NCBI GenBank assembly: GCA_033297075.1
Contig: MU858048.1
Span: 434,001-498,000 of the forward strand
Length of the DNA: 64,000 nt
Direction: 5' to 3'
From: Rhypophila decipiens
Taxonomy: Eukaryota; Ascomycota; Sordariomycetes; Sordariales; Naviculisporaceae
Below, in pieces: positions 44,811-56,077 of the stretch (position 1 is its first letter; each line of letters starts with the position of its first letter). Under the pieces are notes generated by a model. It was not told the origin of the DNA, did not search any database, and was given only the letters and a program-made list of their open reading frames with translations. Both the position numbers and the translations under genes were made by a program.

Positions 44811-47800
44811 ATGCCCGCCGCCATGGCCATGATGGTCGACTCGCCAATCAGGCCGCCTCGCCCTCGGGTGCCCCCCGGGAATGTGCCCGTCAGGACCAAG
44901 GCCAAGGCTTTCGCCGGTGGCGTCGCGAACCTGCCGCAATCGCTCGCCGAATGGACCAAATTCCTCAGCAAAGCCGAGACGGTGCGTCTGGAGCCGGAAA
45001 AGTTCGCATCGTTTGTGCCGATACTCTACTCCAAGAACCGCCTGCCCCGGGCACTCATAGCCGACTTGGTGCTACGGCCTACTAGGAGCAACAAGGAGGC
45101 GCTCTGCCCCAGAGTGTCCATGTACCTGAATACATTGCTCAAGATGAGGATGGTGGATGTCGGAGGTGTGCTCAAAGCCTCGTGGCGGTATTCGACTCTC
45201 CATGGGGAGGTCGCGAAGAGTACTGAGCAGGAGGACCCGGATCAGGAGATGGGCGGCAATGATGATGATGGGCAGCAGAAGCAAAAGAATAAAAACAAAC
45301 TACCGCTCACGAGGTGGAGGAGTTCGTATTCGGCCGAGGAGATTCTGTTTTGGAGGCTGGCCAAGGCGGTCTCTAATATCAGTGGGCCTAATGCCAATGA
45401 CAAACTGGGCGGCGGGAATGAGATTGTGGGAATCCGGGACGGAGGGGATGCCATATCGGTGCTCAAGGCTGTCACGCAGTGGATGGCGCTGTTCACGGAG
45501 GCTACGAGGGCCTTCTCGAGAGATACCTTTGGGGCGATACACAGTCTCCAGGCCAAGGGCGAGACGGAGAGCTCGAGGACGGCGTTTGTGGGGCTGTTGC
45601 TGAGGGTTTGCGAAAATCCCATTGTGTTGTCTGTCCTTGGCAAGGATGACTCGAAAGGTATGTTGTGGTTCTGGTGTTTGAGCGAGTAGAGTACAAACTG
45701 ACCACAAGCTTCTAGATGTCCGAAAGAAGTTTGCCGAGAGCCTCGATGCATTCTTGCCGACTATATTGCAGTCGCAGGCACTCCACGAGATAGCATCACG
45801 ACTCGATCTCTTCCGCACCCAGACATTAGCCAGTTTTGAGCCGGCTGACAGTCGAAAGGACACGGCCGTCTCCGAAATTAGCAATTACATGGATAGTCTG
45901 CTTGGTCTGGAGCGGCTCCAGATCCCCGAGATACCCATTGTGAACTCTCGCGCTGGGCTGTATATCTATCTCGATGCTGCGGTTAGTGGTTCTTGGGGAT
46001 TATTTGCTTTGAACATTTCGGCTGACGTTGGTTGATATAGCTCGTCGGAAGGCCATTGATTGACGACCATGCTCTGTATACCTACTTCCATAACAGATAC
46101 CAGGGCGACATGCAGACTACAGCCATCCAGCTGATATTAGCTTCGTTTGATGTGCTGGCCAATACTGCCTACAATCACGGAGGTGCCAAGACCGGCCACC
46201 TGCTCAAGTCGTATGTGGTCAACAAGGTGCCTTTGATATTGAGCTCCTTTGCCAGCCAATCGTCCATGTACCCCTTTGATGCCGAGTTCTGCATCACGCA
46301 AGCCCTGAGCCAGGTAGACACGAACGTGTTTCCCACGCTGTCAAACATGTTCGACCTGCCCACCAGCAGTTCAATCTTGGACTCTGTGAGACAAGACTTT
46401 TGCTTTGCCTGCCAGCTCCATGGGCTTCTCTCCCCGAGGGCTATAGAGAACCTTTTGGGTGATATAACTTACCAGTCTTTGCCGGACGAGGGCCGCTATG
46501 TCAAGGAGTCACTTGTCCAGTCCTGTCTGGAAGATGCAGAAAGGACGCTCAAACTAATTGGAGAACTGGACAACATGAATGGCAATGTTGGTGCGGCAGC
46601 CCAAGCCATCATCGACGTGATTGGCACCCTGTGCCGGAGTGAGGGAACAATGGCCCTGAAGCAGATTTGCAGAGAGCTCGCTAGCAAACCTTTGTCTCTT
46701 GACATTTTGCTCCTCTTCGACAAGCCCTACAAGATCTTGCATCCACTCTGTGAGCTGCTCGACAACTGGGGGGCTAACAAGGACCATTTCGGCGAAGATG
46801 ATGGCGAATCTCAGCCTGTCTACGAAGAGTTCGGATCCATCTTGCTCCTCCTACTGGCGTTTGTGTATCGCTATGACCTCTCGACAGCGGACCTAGGCAT
46901 CAGGTCTTCGGAGTCGTTCGTGGGCAAGTTTCTTAGCAAAGGAAGCCTCAGCCGGCCGCTGGACGAACTCACTCAACAGGAAAAGTCGCACATGAATGGT
47001 TGGATCCATGGACTGTTCGATACCGAGGCGGGAGGTCTGGGTGATGATCTGATGTCTTCGTGTCCACCTCAGGACTTCTACCTCTTGATGCCGACTCTTT
47101 TTAACCAAATTGTGTTGGCACTGAGCACAGGGCGGTTGGCCGAGTATATGCTAAAGACTGGACTCGAGTGTAAGTGTCCCCTAATGAAAGTGGTCAACTC
47201 TCTAGCCTGCACATCTAACATGCATGTACCTGCAGACCTGGTCGATATTCTCCTTCTCCCTTCGCTCGTACCAGCCATGCTCTTCCTCTCCAACCAATTA
47301 TGGGCCCGGCAACCAACCCAAGCTGCCATCATCAGAATCCTCCAACTTATCCTCCTCCAACCAGGCTCCATGACCCACGAAGCCTCCACCATGCTCTCGG
47401 CGGTGCTCAACATCGTAGCAAAGCCCCTCGAGCACTCGCTCCGCTCCTACCAGCGCCAAGACCCCAAATCGCCCGACGTCGAGCCTCTCCTTCGCGCCCT
47501 AAAAGAAAATCTTGCCTTGTCCCGCCGCACAGGCGGCACCGACCACAACGAACTGGAAAACTGGACCGGAGCCAACGGAGGCACCAGCAACACCTCTTCC
47601 ACGCCCTCCAATCCAGGGACCGGCGCCAACCCGGCAGGCAGCAGCCCCCATCACCACCACGGCGGCGGACTGTCCGGTTCAGTGCGCAGCACCATCGCCA
47701 ACCTCACGCAATGGGCCCAGCACCCGGCTCTAGGCCTTCCGGCGCCTTACACCCACCGCCAGATCCTAGCAGCAATCAAGATGCTCGGCTCCAAACTATT

Positions 47801-48569
47801 GCTATCAGTGCTTCTAGAAGAGCTCAAAGCCCAGACAGAGCTAGGAAACGAGAGCGTAGCCTACGACGTCATCACGTCGGTAATCTGCGCCCCCGACACA
47901 AATAACACCTTTTTCACCATGTCCCCCTCTACAGACCATGACCCCGCGACTCAACAACAACAATGCCAGCAACAAAGGAGAATGACCCTCCGCGGGGCGC
48001 TAAAGAACGAAGCAGAGGACTGGAACCGCATTCAAAAGACCAGCCCGGACCCACTGGCCGTAGAGACTATCGTGCGGCTATACCGACGTGTCGAGACACA
48101 AATGACGCCGCTGCCCCCGCCTGTACATCAGGTCGACGCGAATGCCAACATGAACGCCATGCTAGACTCGGCCGCCGCAGTAGCCGTCGCGGCCGCCACA
48201 GCCGAGATGGTGGACAACGCGCTTGGCGTGGTCAATAACGATCCCAACTCGGCTATGGGCGTGGGCGGGTCACTAGACGATGCATTCGCTGCTGCAGTCG
48301 ACGGCTCAGCAGCAGCGGGATCACTAGGCGTGCACGATGCCATGTCGTTGGATACTACTGGCTTGACATCTGGCACAGGGGGGGGAGGGCCGGGAGGAGA
48401 ATTGTCGGCCTTGGATACTAGTGTCGGCGGGCACACGGGAACGGGACCGGGCACCGCGGGTGGTAATGGCGGGATGGATGATATCTTTGGGGGCATCCAG
48501 ATTAGTGCGGGCAGTGTGGACTTTACTAGGGATATCGACTTTAATTGGGATACGATGGATATGGTTTAG
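44811..48569 (+). CDS. MED5: Mediator of RNA polymerase II transcription subunit 5
   Basis: Four exons: 44811-45657, 45716-45981, 46041-47169 and 47236-48569. Introns are 58, 59 and 66 bp. The third intron is in frame and free of stops but has a GTAAGT donor and TGCAG acceptor; splicing it restores LECYL.. to LEYLVDILLLPSLVPAML. The product is 1191 aa. The N-terminal part matches the fungal Med5/Nut1 pattern: LAEWTKFLSKAETVRLEPEK, FASFVPILYSKNRLPRALIA and DLVLRP.. followed by YLNTLL. Later matches include ALVGRPLIDDHALYTYFHNRYQ (as shorter motifs RPLIDDHAL and YFHNRYQ). Med5 is a tail-module subunit of Mediator that helps activators contact RNA polymerase II in the nucleus. The C-terminal 150 residues are Gly/Ala/Asp-rich and disordered. 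An intronless leader of about 300 bp with overlapping short frames precedes it. Confidence 0.9.
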
Positions 48570-49360
48570 GAACATACCTTGAGAGTCGACGCTTTTTAGA
48601 GGAACTATTACGGTACTGGTACTAGTTTGAGCGTTTTTTGAGCAGGGGACTTTTTGGGTTTCGAGGAATGGGGAATGGAAAGGAAGGAGTATCTTGTTGA
48701 TTGGATAAGAGGAGAGAAATTAGCTGGATTTGAGACATCTGGAACTTGAATCATGTCCAGAAGACATTGGTCGCTTCGTGTTGGTTTTTGGATTGCTTGA
48801 ATAAGCTCATAAGCTGCGACTTGTCGCGGAATTTCTTTCCTTAGCAGGGGCGAGTTTAACTGGTGGGATCTAGACCTGGTGACTTTGATGTCCTGCTGGC
48901 ACATCGTTTGGTGGGAGGATGTTGAACTACAAATGGAAGTTTTTGACGGCACATATGTCTGCATGCTGTGGTCACCCTCTCAGAAATTGCCCTTTATATA
49001 TGATAAGGCGGGTCAAGTGAAGCATCGATGGAGCGTGTGTCGAAATACATACAATCGCACGTTAAGACGCTGGGGATAGAGAGATAAAGGCACCGCGCAC
49101 GGCAAGAGCTACTACTATAATTCTCAACCTCCAACAATTCAGCATAAAAGACCCCAAGTATCAATCTCACATACATATCCAGCTGTCAAAGCCCAAAAAT
49201 CTCGTCCTAGAGAAATCGCCAAAATCCAAAAGACAACCATCGCAGTATAGTACCCGACCAATCTTCCGCAATAACCGTCAAAGAATCAGAAAACCTCCGT
49301 CAACATGAAAGGAAAAGACTCCTGCTCATCCGTTTCCTCGCCCCAAAAAAAACCCACATT
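48570..49360. other. Convergent intergenic region
   Basis: 791 bp between the 3' ends of MED5 (+) and the first GH43-like gene (-). Only 3' UTR-like sequence is seen. Confidence 0.4.
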
Positions 49361-51070
49361 CTACTTGCCGGATGGTTTGGGTTTGCCAGGCTCCTTAGTC
49401 TCCTTATCGGGGATCTGGCTGCTCGCGACTGCAAAGTCGGGTTCCCTCACCTTTTGGAGCTTCAAACCGCCGTACCTGGCCTTGAGACCCCAGGCCCGGA
49501 AGCCGATCCAGCCAGGATGATACTGGCTATCATCGTACTCCATGATCTTGTACTCTGGCGAGATCTCGCCGCCCAAGAACACTCGCGTCCGGTTGCCCTC
49601 TGTTTTGATCGTTATGAGGGCAGTGTCACCCGCGGCTACGTCGTCTACCAGCTTCTTGACTTCGCCGCCATTTTGGTCCATCCTGTTCAGAGAAAAGTCG
49701 CCTTGGGGGCTGACTTGGAGAGTGTGCCCGGTCCAGCCCTCGACATTCTTGTCGTCTTTTCTGCCTCCGAAAATGATACCCGCGCTTCCGCTAATATCAT
49801 CAGGAGACTTCTGTTCAAAATAGATCCCAATGTCGAGCTGGAAATCCTCAAAACCCACGAGCATCATCCCGTGGACGGCCGACTGCGTCCCGGTAGCGTC
49901 AAGCTCGACATAGCGGTCCACGTATTCGCTATTACTACGGATACTCTTGCCGGTGGAGAATTTGGCATTCGCATCATGCGGCAACACGCCAACGGGCAGT
50001 TTGTAGGGGTTGGTCCAGTTGTAGTCGCTCGACCATTGACTTTGCACCCCCATTGGCACAGGAATGATGGATTTGTCATTTTGTCCAAACTTGACTTGTT
50101 CCCAAGCCAGGCCCTCGACCACGGCGTCGCTGACGTCGGGATTAGACTGTGACCGCGCATAGAATATGTACCAAACATCGTCCATGACCTCCAAGATATC
50201 GGCATGATACACTGAGCGGGCGACAAACGGGTCGCCTGCGAGGACGGCGTCGCCCCCGTAGAAGGGCCCGTCCAGGTCGACTGACATTGCGTACCGGATG
50301 CTGGAGGGGCGTTCAGGAACTCCAGGTCGGGCTAGTTGGACATCATTCCACACAATGTAGTACATTTCACTTCTTTTGAAAACCTTGATTCCCCCATAGT
50401 TGCCTGGGGGCATTGTCAGTGTCTTGCTCTCGTTCTTGAGGGTGATCATATCATCGTCGAGCTCGATAAAGGCCAAGGATCCTCCGGGACCGTAAAACAG
50501 GTAGGTCCGGTCTTTATCAACCAGGATGGCCGGGCCACGCGGTTCAGTGATAGTTGGGTCCTCGGCCGGGATAAGGGCTGTGTTATTCGGCAAAGGGTTC
50601 TTGTAGGGGCCTTCTGGTTTGTCCGCAACTCCTACCCAGATGCCCGAGTAGTTGCCTACGGTCCGTTCATTCGGCGGCGTGTCGGGCGGGTATCCTGTGG
50701 CAGAAAAGTAGAGATAATACTTGTCTTTACGGAAGACAGGTGTAGGTGAGTAGAGAGAGGCATTCGCTCCGCCGAATCCGCTCATGTCGATAACCTTTTC
50801 GTGAATATACCAGTTGTGTGTTTCGGGTGAAGAGAAGGCAGTTATCGATAGTGATGTGCCGTTGGAGTCATGAGGTTTGTCCACAGCAAACACCCAGACT
50901 GACCACCCGTTAGCGGTGTCAGTGGCGCATCCAGGATACTGCCATGTTCCTCCAACAAACGGATTTCCAATCTCGCTAGATGTGCGGAGGTCGCGTAAAT
51001 AAGTCGGGGCTCCAGTGTCTCCAAATGCCACCGCAAACAGTGTGGTGACCGTGAGAGAGACGAGAAACAT
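49361..51070 (-). CDS. Secreted GH43-like beta-propeller protein, copy 1
   Basis: Intronless, 569 aa. The signal peptide is MFLVSLTVTTLFAVAFG. An N-terminal five-bladed-propeller-like domain (about 20-335) has repeated blade strands: SPTPVFRKDKYYLYFSATG, PAILVDKDRTYLFYGPGG, GGIKVFKRSEMYYIVWND, DVWYIFYARS. A linker and a C-terminal concanavalin/LamG-like domain follow (about 370-545; GSAGIIFGG, LQVSPQGDFSL, GWIGFRAWG). It is a paralogue of the genes at 52054, 54563 and 59890 (shared GNPF, ITAFSS, YSPxPVF, YYLYFSATG, NYSGI.VGV...PEGPY). The family resemblance is to glycoside hydrolase family 43, enzymes that act on arabinose/xylose-containing polysaccharides. The N-terminal Asp (general base) position reads QYPG, and the usual E-G-P acid motif reads YGGI, so activity is doubtful. 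Divergent from copy 2 across 983 bp. Confidence 0.78.
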   Translation of the reverse strand: MFLVSLTVTTLFAVAFGDTGAPTYLRDLRTSSEIGNPFVGGTWQYPGCATDTANGWSVWVFAVDKPHDSNGTSLSITAFSSPETHNWYIHEKVIDMSGFGGANASLYSPTPVFRKDKYYLYFSATGYPPDTPPNERTVGNYSGIWVGVADKPEGPYKNPLPNNTALIPAEDPTITEPRGPAILVDKDRTYLFYGPGGSLAFIELDDDMITLKNESKTLTMPPGNYGGIKVFKRSEMYYIVWNDVQLARPGVPERPSSIRYAMSVDLDGPFYGGDAVLAGDPFVARSVYHADILEVMDDVWYIFYARSQSNPDVSDAVVEGLAWEQVKFGQNDKSIIPVPMGVQSQWSSDYNWTNPYKLPVGVLPHDANAKFSTGKSIRSNSEYVDRYVELDATGTQSAVHGMMLVGFEDFQLDIGIYFEQKSPDDISGSAGIIFGGRKDDKNVEGWTGHTLQVSPQGDFSLNRMDQNGGEVKKLVDDVAAGDTALITIKTEGNRTRVFLGGEISPEYKIMEYDDSQYHPGWIGFRAWGLKARYGGLKLQKVREPDFAVASSQIPDKETKEPGKPKPSGK

Positions 51071-52053
51071 GTTCGCACAAGCTTGTAGCAGTTCTCTCGT
51101 TGTAGGAAGATTGATAGGGTGAGCAAGACAATGGGGATGGTGTAATCAATAGGTGCAAGAAGAGATCGTCGCTGGCGTTGGGAGGGTTTTGGCTCTCCAG
51201 AATAACAAGAATGGAAAAGAAGTGAGAATTAGTCTTTGGGAAATCCATACTGCTTGAGCAGTGAGGTTCCCCAGGTCCAGAACCGCCATCCATCCTCGTC
51301 CCCGGGTTAATTATGTTGTGACTCGATGAGTCACTTGGCACGGCTGCCCTCTCGATTATTCGTTCTGGCAATGTTCCCAATATGAGGATGGAATCTGCAT
51401 GATTCATTTTGACTGAGAGGATATTAGAACGGACTCAGAATGGAGTTGCGATTGGGCATAGGATTTCATTGGAGTGCGGAATGAAAGCGGTTGGTTCAAG
51501 AGTCAAGTCAAACAGTTGAATCGAAGTTGTTGCGTGAAGTGCTTCTATGTTCTTTTGATGACTCAGGATATTTTAAAAATGGAAGTGACGGATGAAAGCT
51601 TGTCTCAGAAATAGGCAGTTACGGCAGCTGTGCTAAGAGGAGATGCCGATAACCCGGAAATGCCAAGGGCGGTGTATTTTGTATTACGAGTGGTACATTG
51701 CTGTACGGGACGTCCGTTATCCGATTCCATCTGACTTCAAGATATCAAGCAGAAGACCGGAATAACAGAGGCCTTGACTCCCGCTCTGCATGTAACGGCT
51801 CTATGACACCATGATATGACAGTGAGATAAATTAGCACAGTGAACAGAGGATAGTAGTATGACTCCCGAATCAGGAAGATGCATCGGCTTTCTGATTGCA
51901 GGTTCTTGTTCCTTCCCCCCATAGGTTACGAGTACCCCTGAATGCCAGAAAAGACCTCTGAGAGGCTCTAACATCAGAACGCACCGTATCAATCATTTTC
52001 TGATTCGAGAATAAAAAGTCGTATCGTATCGAGCAAAAGACGAGCCAGTCGGC
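51071..52053. promoter_or_regulatory. Divergent promoter region between GH43-like copies 1 and 2
   Basis: 983 bp separating two divergently transcribed paralogues. It contains AGTACCCCTGAAT at 51931-51943. The same 13-mer occurs at 56883-56895 in the spacer upstream of copies 3 and 4. The CCCCT core resembles a stress-response element, and nearby GGRG-type motifs could bind carbon-catabolite repressors. This is inference only. Confidence 0.35.
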
Positions 52054-53988
52054 ATGATTATACTCACCAGCATTTCCTTGCTCTGCGCTTTTGCGCTTGC
52101 CGGAAAATCCCCAGATAAGCCATTGCTGAACTACACAAGCTTGGGGTCCGGGAATCCCTTTGTTCTAGGCAAATTTTACGACCCAGCTTCGGTTTATTTC
52201 CCCGGTTCGTATTTGAAAGACTCGGGCCTGTACTGGGTGTTTGCGGCCACAAACATCGATGGACCTAACGATACCTCGACGCCTTCCATCACCGCATTTT
52301 CTTCCCGAGATCTTGCCGACTGGGAAATCCACGAGAACGTCCTCAACATGAGTAGTTTCCCTTGGGCCAACGCTTCCGTCTACTCTCCCTCGCCGGTCTT
52401 CTCCGACGGGAGGTATTATCTCTACTTTTCCGCCACGGGGCATCCTCACTACGAAATCGAGAGCTTCAACGACTTGAGCCAGAACTCAATAGGCAACTAC
52501 TCTGGCATTGGGGTTGGAGTTTCCCACAGCCCAGAGGGCCCTTATAGTAACGTGCTAGAAGATGGGTCTCCTCTTATCCATGCCGACGAAATGGATACTT
52601 ACTCCATCCCCACCTCTTACAACCCATATGGGCCCTCCATTCTAACCGACCGCGACCCTCAGGGACGCCAGCGAGTATACATGTACTACGGAATTCAGGG
52701 CAACCTTTATGTCAGAGAACTGGACAAGATCCCGGCCACTTTCAAGAACGACTCAGACTTGGATTCAGACTTGGATTCAGACTTGGATTCAGACTTGGAT
52801 TCAGGTGCAAAGGTGGTCGCCAATGGCGCAGATTACGGAGGGGCCAGGGTCTTCAAGCGAGGGGACAGTTATTATCTGTTATGGAATAACGGGGCAAGCT
52901 CGCCTCCACAGATCCGATACTCCAGAACGAGGAATCCACAGGGTCCTTTCCTGGCATCACAAGATCAACAAGGGGGGACGCTCCTACAGGCAGATCCAAC
53001 GGTGGCCGACAACGTCTACCACGCCGACATACTCAACATACCCAGTCGTGGTGACGGCGATGACGACGACATCTGGTACCTAATCTACGAACGGATGCAG
53101 TCCCTCCCGGCATCCTTCATGAGCCCAAATCTCGACACCCACGCCACCGCCCCTATCAATATCAGAGGCCTAGCCTACGACCGCATGACCTTTGGCCGCG
53201 AGTACAACCACCCAATAATAAACCCAGTCGAGATGCAAGTCAAGGACAATTTCCAGCGATCATCCTACGGCGACAAGAGCAGCAGCATCCCTTTCGGCTG
53301 GAAGCTTTTCGGCAACAACAAAGGCGAAGCTCACCTCGCCCACACCGACATGGGCCCAAGCAGCCAAGGGGAGAACATCATATCAAGCCTCCAGCTCACC
53401 TGCCCAAACTGCCAAAACACGGCCGTGAGACTGGTAATGCCCACAAGTTTCACAACCCTCCAGTTCACAGTCGGCATCTCCATGATTGCCCCAGTAACCC
53501 ACGTGAGCGAATCGAGCCCGGGAGACTGGCCCACAGCAGGCATCTTATTCGGGGGCTCGCCATTGACCATCCCCACCAGCGCCCTCCCCGACTCGGACTA
53601 CAAAGCTTACTACGTCGGCCTGAACCTCGACGGGGACGTGACGCTAGGAATCATCGGCGAATCCAGAGAGTTCCATGAGCTCAAGACTGTCAAGACAGGC
53701 CCTGATTTCCGCCCTGACGCGTGGCATTTCCTGCGCGTCAAGGTGGACGTGGAGACCAAGATGATTGCCGTCATGGTGGATGGCATGCCCCCGTACAAGA
53801 TCCTCAGGAAGCAGGAAGATTCGTGGCCGCAGTTTGGATGGACTGGGCTGCGGACAAGGGGCCTGGCCGCTGCTAATTTTACGGATCTGGAGATTACGCA
53901 TGATGGGAAAAAGGAGGATGGTCAGAAGAACCATTCTAATGAACCCTCGCCTCCGGCTTGGTTCACGCCTCAGGATGATTGGAGATGA
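52054..53988 (+). CDS. Secreted GH43-like beta-propeller protein, copy 2
   Basis: Intronless, 644 aa, with signal peptide MIILTSISLLCAFALAG. The propeller domain (about 20-375) has GNPFVLGKFYDPASVYF, which keeps an Asp at the expected general-base position. Others are SPSPVFSDGRYYLYFSATGH, GPSILTDRDPQGRQRVYMYYG, YGGARVFKRGDSYYLLWN and DIWYLIYERMQS. A C-terminal LamG-like domain (about 400-620; AGILFGG, YYVGLNLDGDVTLGI, WHFLRVKVDVETK, GWTGLRTRGL) follows. A 12-bp repeat (four in-frame copies) encodes a DSDL run near residue 235, absent from the other copies. The substrate is unknown; family knowledge suggests plant-wall or other arabinosyl/xylosyl glycans. The canonical catalytic Glu motif is replaced by YGGA. 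Expression is likely secretory; many N-glycosylation sequons are present. Confidence 0.8.
   Translation: MIILTSISLLCAFALAGKSPDKPLLNYTSLGSGNPFVLGKFYDPASVYFPGSYLKDSGLYWVFAATNIDGPNDTSTPSITAFSSRDLADWEIHENVLNMSSFPWANASVYSPSPVFSDGRYYLYFSATGHPHYEIESFNDLSQNSIGNYSGIGVGVSHSPEGPYSNVLEDGSPLIHADEMDTYSIPTSYNPYGPSILTDRDPQGRQRVYMYYGIQGNLYVRELDKIPATFKNDSDLDSDLDSDLDSDLDSGAKVVANGADYGGARVFKRGDSYYLLWNNGASSPPQIRYSRTRNPQGPFLASQDQQGGTLLQADPTVADNVYHADILNIPSRGDGDDDDIWYLIYERMQSLPASFMSPNLDTHATAPINIRGLAYDRMTFGREYNHPIINPVEMQVKDNFQRSSYGDKSSSIPFGWKLFGNNKGEAHLAHTDMGPSSQGENIISSLQLTCPNCQNTAVRLVMPTSFTTLQFTVGISMIAPVTHVSESSPGDWPTAGILFGGSPLTIPTSALPDSDYKAYYVGLNLDGDVTLGIIGESREFHELKTVKTGPDFRPDAWHFLRVKVDVETKMIAVMVDGMPPYKILRKQEDSWPQFGWTGLRTRGLAAANFTDLEITHDGKKEDGQKNHSNEPSPPAWFTPQDDWR
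52755..52803. repeat. 12-bp in-frame tandem repeat
   Basis: Four copies of a GACTTGGATTCA unit inside GH43-like copy 2, encoding a repeated Asp-Ser-Asp-Leu stretch. It is likely to vary in copy number among isolates. Confidence 0.85.
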
Positions 53989-54562
53989 AATTTTTGTGAG
54001 ATGGATTATTTTAGTGGAGATGTACAGTATGTGGATAGATACTTTTTGGTACGATGCTGTGGGGGGATGATGAATGCACAAGTTTGTTTTTAAAAAAGTG
54101 TTGTGTGGAAAGTGAGTGATTGATCGTGGTTGCCTGATTCCCTAAAGTAAACAAACCCCTGAATCTAGTGTTGCGGGCCCCACTTTTCCCCCTATTCACC
54201 ACTCAATGCACCCCTTGACCTCAACAGGCAAGCAACAACACTTGTACAAAGTCTGGCAGTCACGCCAGGCAATTTAATTCACATTAGAGATCGTATTAAA
54301 AAACTGATACACTCGAAATTGTTATGCAAAAAGTCTTATTAATGTAGACAATTCTGCTGGTGCCACTATCCAGGATCAAAACAATTACTAAATCGTGGAG
54401 AACAATCTGAAGACTACCTAGTAATGGGACCTTCTGTTTCATCACTGAAGGAAAATACAGAAAAGTCAATGTAAGGAAACAATAAATACAAGGAAAACCT
54501 ACTAGACTCATCAGCATCATCCCGCAGCATGGGCCCATATTCCAGCTAGTCCTTGCCCATTC
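53989..54562. other. Convergent intergenic region
   Basis: 574 bp between the 3' ends of GH43-like copies 2 and 3. It is A/T-rich, with no gene seen. Confidence 0.4.
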
Positions 54563-56077
54563 TCAGCCAGACGCGGGCTTAATCCATAGCTCACTGAACT
54601 TGGCTCCAGCATTGTAGACACGAGTTCCAGTCATGCCCCAAGGATAGGTAGCGTCTATAACATCGGATATCAGTGCTGCATTGTTCACATGAACGCTGAT
54701 ATTCTGCCCCTTGGCAATGACTCGTAGCTTGTGCTCGCTCATGAAGACGGTGTGTTTCGGTAAATCTGCTGATTTCAAAAAGGTGAATGTCTGACCCATC
54801 TTTCCAAGAAGGATTTTGTTGTCGAATGTGATGCCGGCGTAGTACCCTTCGATGGAGACGTACGGGTTATTATTTAATTGTGCGTATCTAGCACGGAAGA
54901 CAACACCGGCGCTGGGATCTGCCCCCATGCTCTGGCTGCCAACAACTGTAATAGCGTAGTCGAGATCAGTGAAGTTGTTTTGCATCCACGAGGTGCTGTC
55001 GCCTGCTCTCAGTGTTTGACGGCACGAGGGCTCAGGAGGAGGACATTGGCTATAGATGGCCTTCCCGTTCTCACTCCAAATGAGCTTGTCATGTACAAGC
55101 ATCTTGACCGCTTCAATCAAGTTATCGGCGATGTTGAAGGTCATTTGGTCGTAGGCCAGACCTGACGTTGCGAAGCCACCTCTCGAGTAGACAAGGAAGT
55201 AGTTGTCTTCGTTATTGATCACGGTAGCTTGGCCAATGGAGGTAGCAATTCGCCCGCCTGGGACAAGAATAGTCTTTGAGATGACAAACGATCCGTTCAG
55301 AGCTTCAGATTTTGCCTGGGTGATCAATTCCTTTGAATACTTGAATATGAGGTAATAACTGTTTCCACGTTTGACTATCTTCAAGCCCGCGAGATCAGAA
55401 TGCGTATTGTCGAAGGCATTCGAGTCGCCGTTGGCTGTTATGCGTATATCGAGGTCCTCAGGCGAGCCATTGGGACTAATCATGTCGTTGTTCAGCTTGA
55501 CCGACTTTAAACGCCCAGAACCGTAGAAGTACAATGATGTTTGCCCGTTTTCGGTGAAAACTGCTAGCGCGCCCGTTTCATCATTTACTTTTGGACTTGT
55601 TGTATCCAAGAGGGCCGAGCCGCGGGCGTCCGTGTAGGTACCATTCGGCTGGCCTGCGACCCTAACACCGATGTTCAAAGTTGTGCCGCCAATGGCAGGG
55701 GTTAAGAAGTAAAGAAAATATTTGTCGGAATAATAGGCGCCCTGGCGAACTGTAGCAGCGGCATATATGGGGCCAGCTGCCCATGAAAATGAAGTTTTGT
55801 TAATTTTTAGAACTGGGACGGGGGTGCCCCATGTCTTCAGATCTGCGGAAGAGTATGCAACGATTTGCGAGCTGTTTTGACCCTGTGGAACGCCGCTGGA
55901 ATATACCCAGTAATTTTTGTCGTAAACGGCGGCGTCGGTGAATCCATACACCGAAGGCATGAAAGGATTTCCATGCGGGTAAGTCTGCAAGCTGTCTATT
56001 ATTGGGGATGGCCTGTCCCCAACTGCTAACTGCGCGTATAGCAACGTAATGATGGTGATGATAAACATGCTAGCCAT
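54563..56077 (-). CDS. Secreted GH43-like beta-propeller protein, copy 3
   Basis: Intronless, 504 aa, the shortest copy. The signal peptide is MASMFIITIITLLYAQLAVG. The propeller domain (about 22-330) includes GNPFMPSVYGFTDAAVYDKN, with an Asp at the likely base position, then SDKYFLYFLTPAIGG, LAVFTENGQTSLYFYGSG, LAGLKIVKRGNSYYLIFK and EDNYFLVYSRGG. A C-terminal LamG-like domain (about 360-500; AGVVFRARY, VSIEGYYAGITFDNKILLGK, WGMTGTRVYN) follows. It is clearly diverged from copies 1 and 2 but shares the layout. The acid motif of GH43 (E-G-P) reads DLAGL here. The other gene sharing its 5' spacer is the AT-hook gene, which is transcribed divergently. Confidence 0.78.
   Translation of the reverse strand: MASMFIITIITLLYAQLAVGDRPSPIIDSLQTYPHGNPFMPSVYGFTDAAVYDKNYWVYSSGVPQGQNSSQIVAYSSADLKTWGTPVPVLKINKTSFSWAAGPIYAAATVRQGAYYSDKYFLYFLTPAIGGTTLNIGVRVAGQPNGTYTDARGSALLDTTSPKVNDETGALAVFTENGQTSLYFYGSGRLKSVKLNNDMISPNGSPEDLDIRITANGDSNAFDNTHSDLAGLKIVKRGNSYYLIFKYSKELITQAKSEALNGSFVISKTILVPGGRIATSIGQATVINNEDNYFLVYSRGGFATSGLAYDQMTFNIADNLIEAVKMLVHDKLIWSENGKAIYSQCPPPEPSCRQTLRAGDSTSWMQNNFTDLDYAITVVGSQSMGADPSAGVVFRARYAQLNNNPYVSIEGYYAGITFDNKILLGKMGQTFTFLKSADLPKHTVFMSEHKLRVIAKGQNISVHVNNAALISDVIDATYPWGMTGTRVYNAGAKFSELWIKPASG

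Noticed and set aside
44552..45085. 177-codon frame overlapping the start of MED5
   Set aside because: It conflicts with the conserved MED5 frame, and its translation resembles no family.
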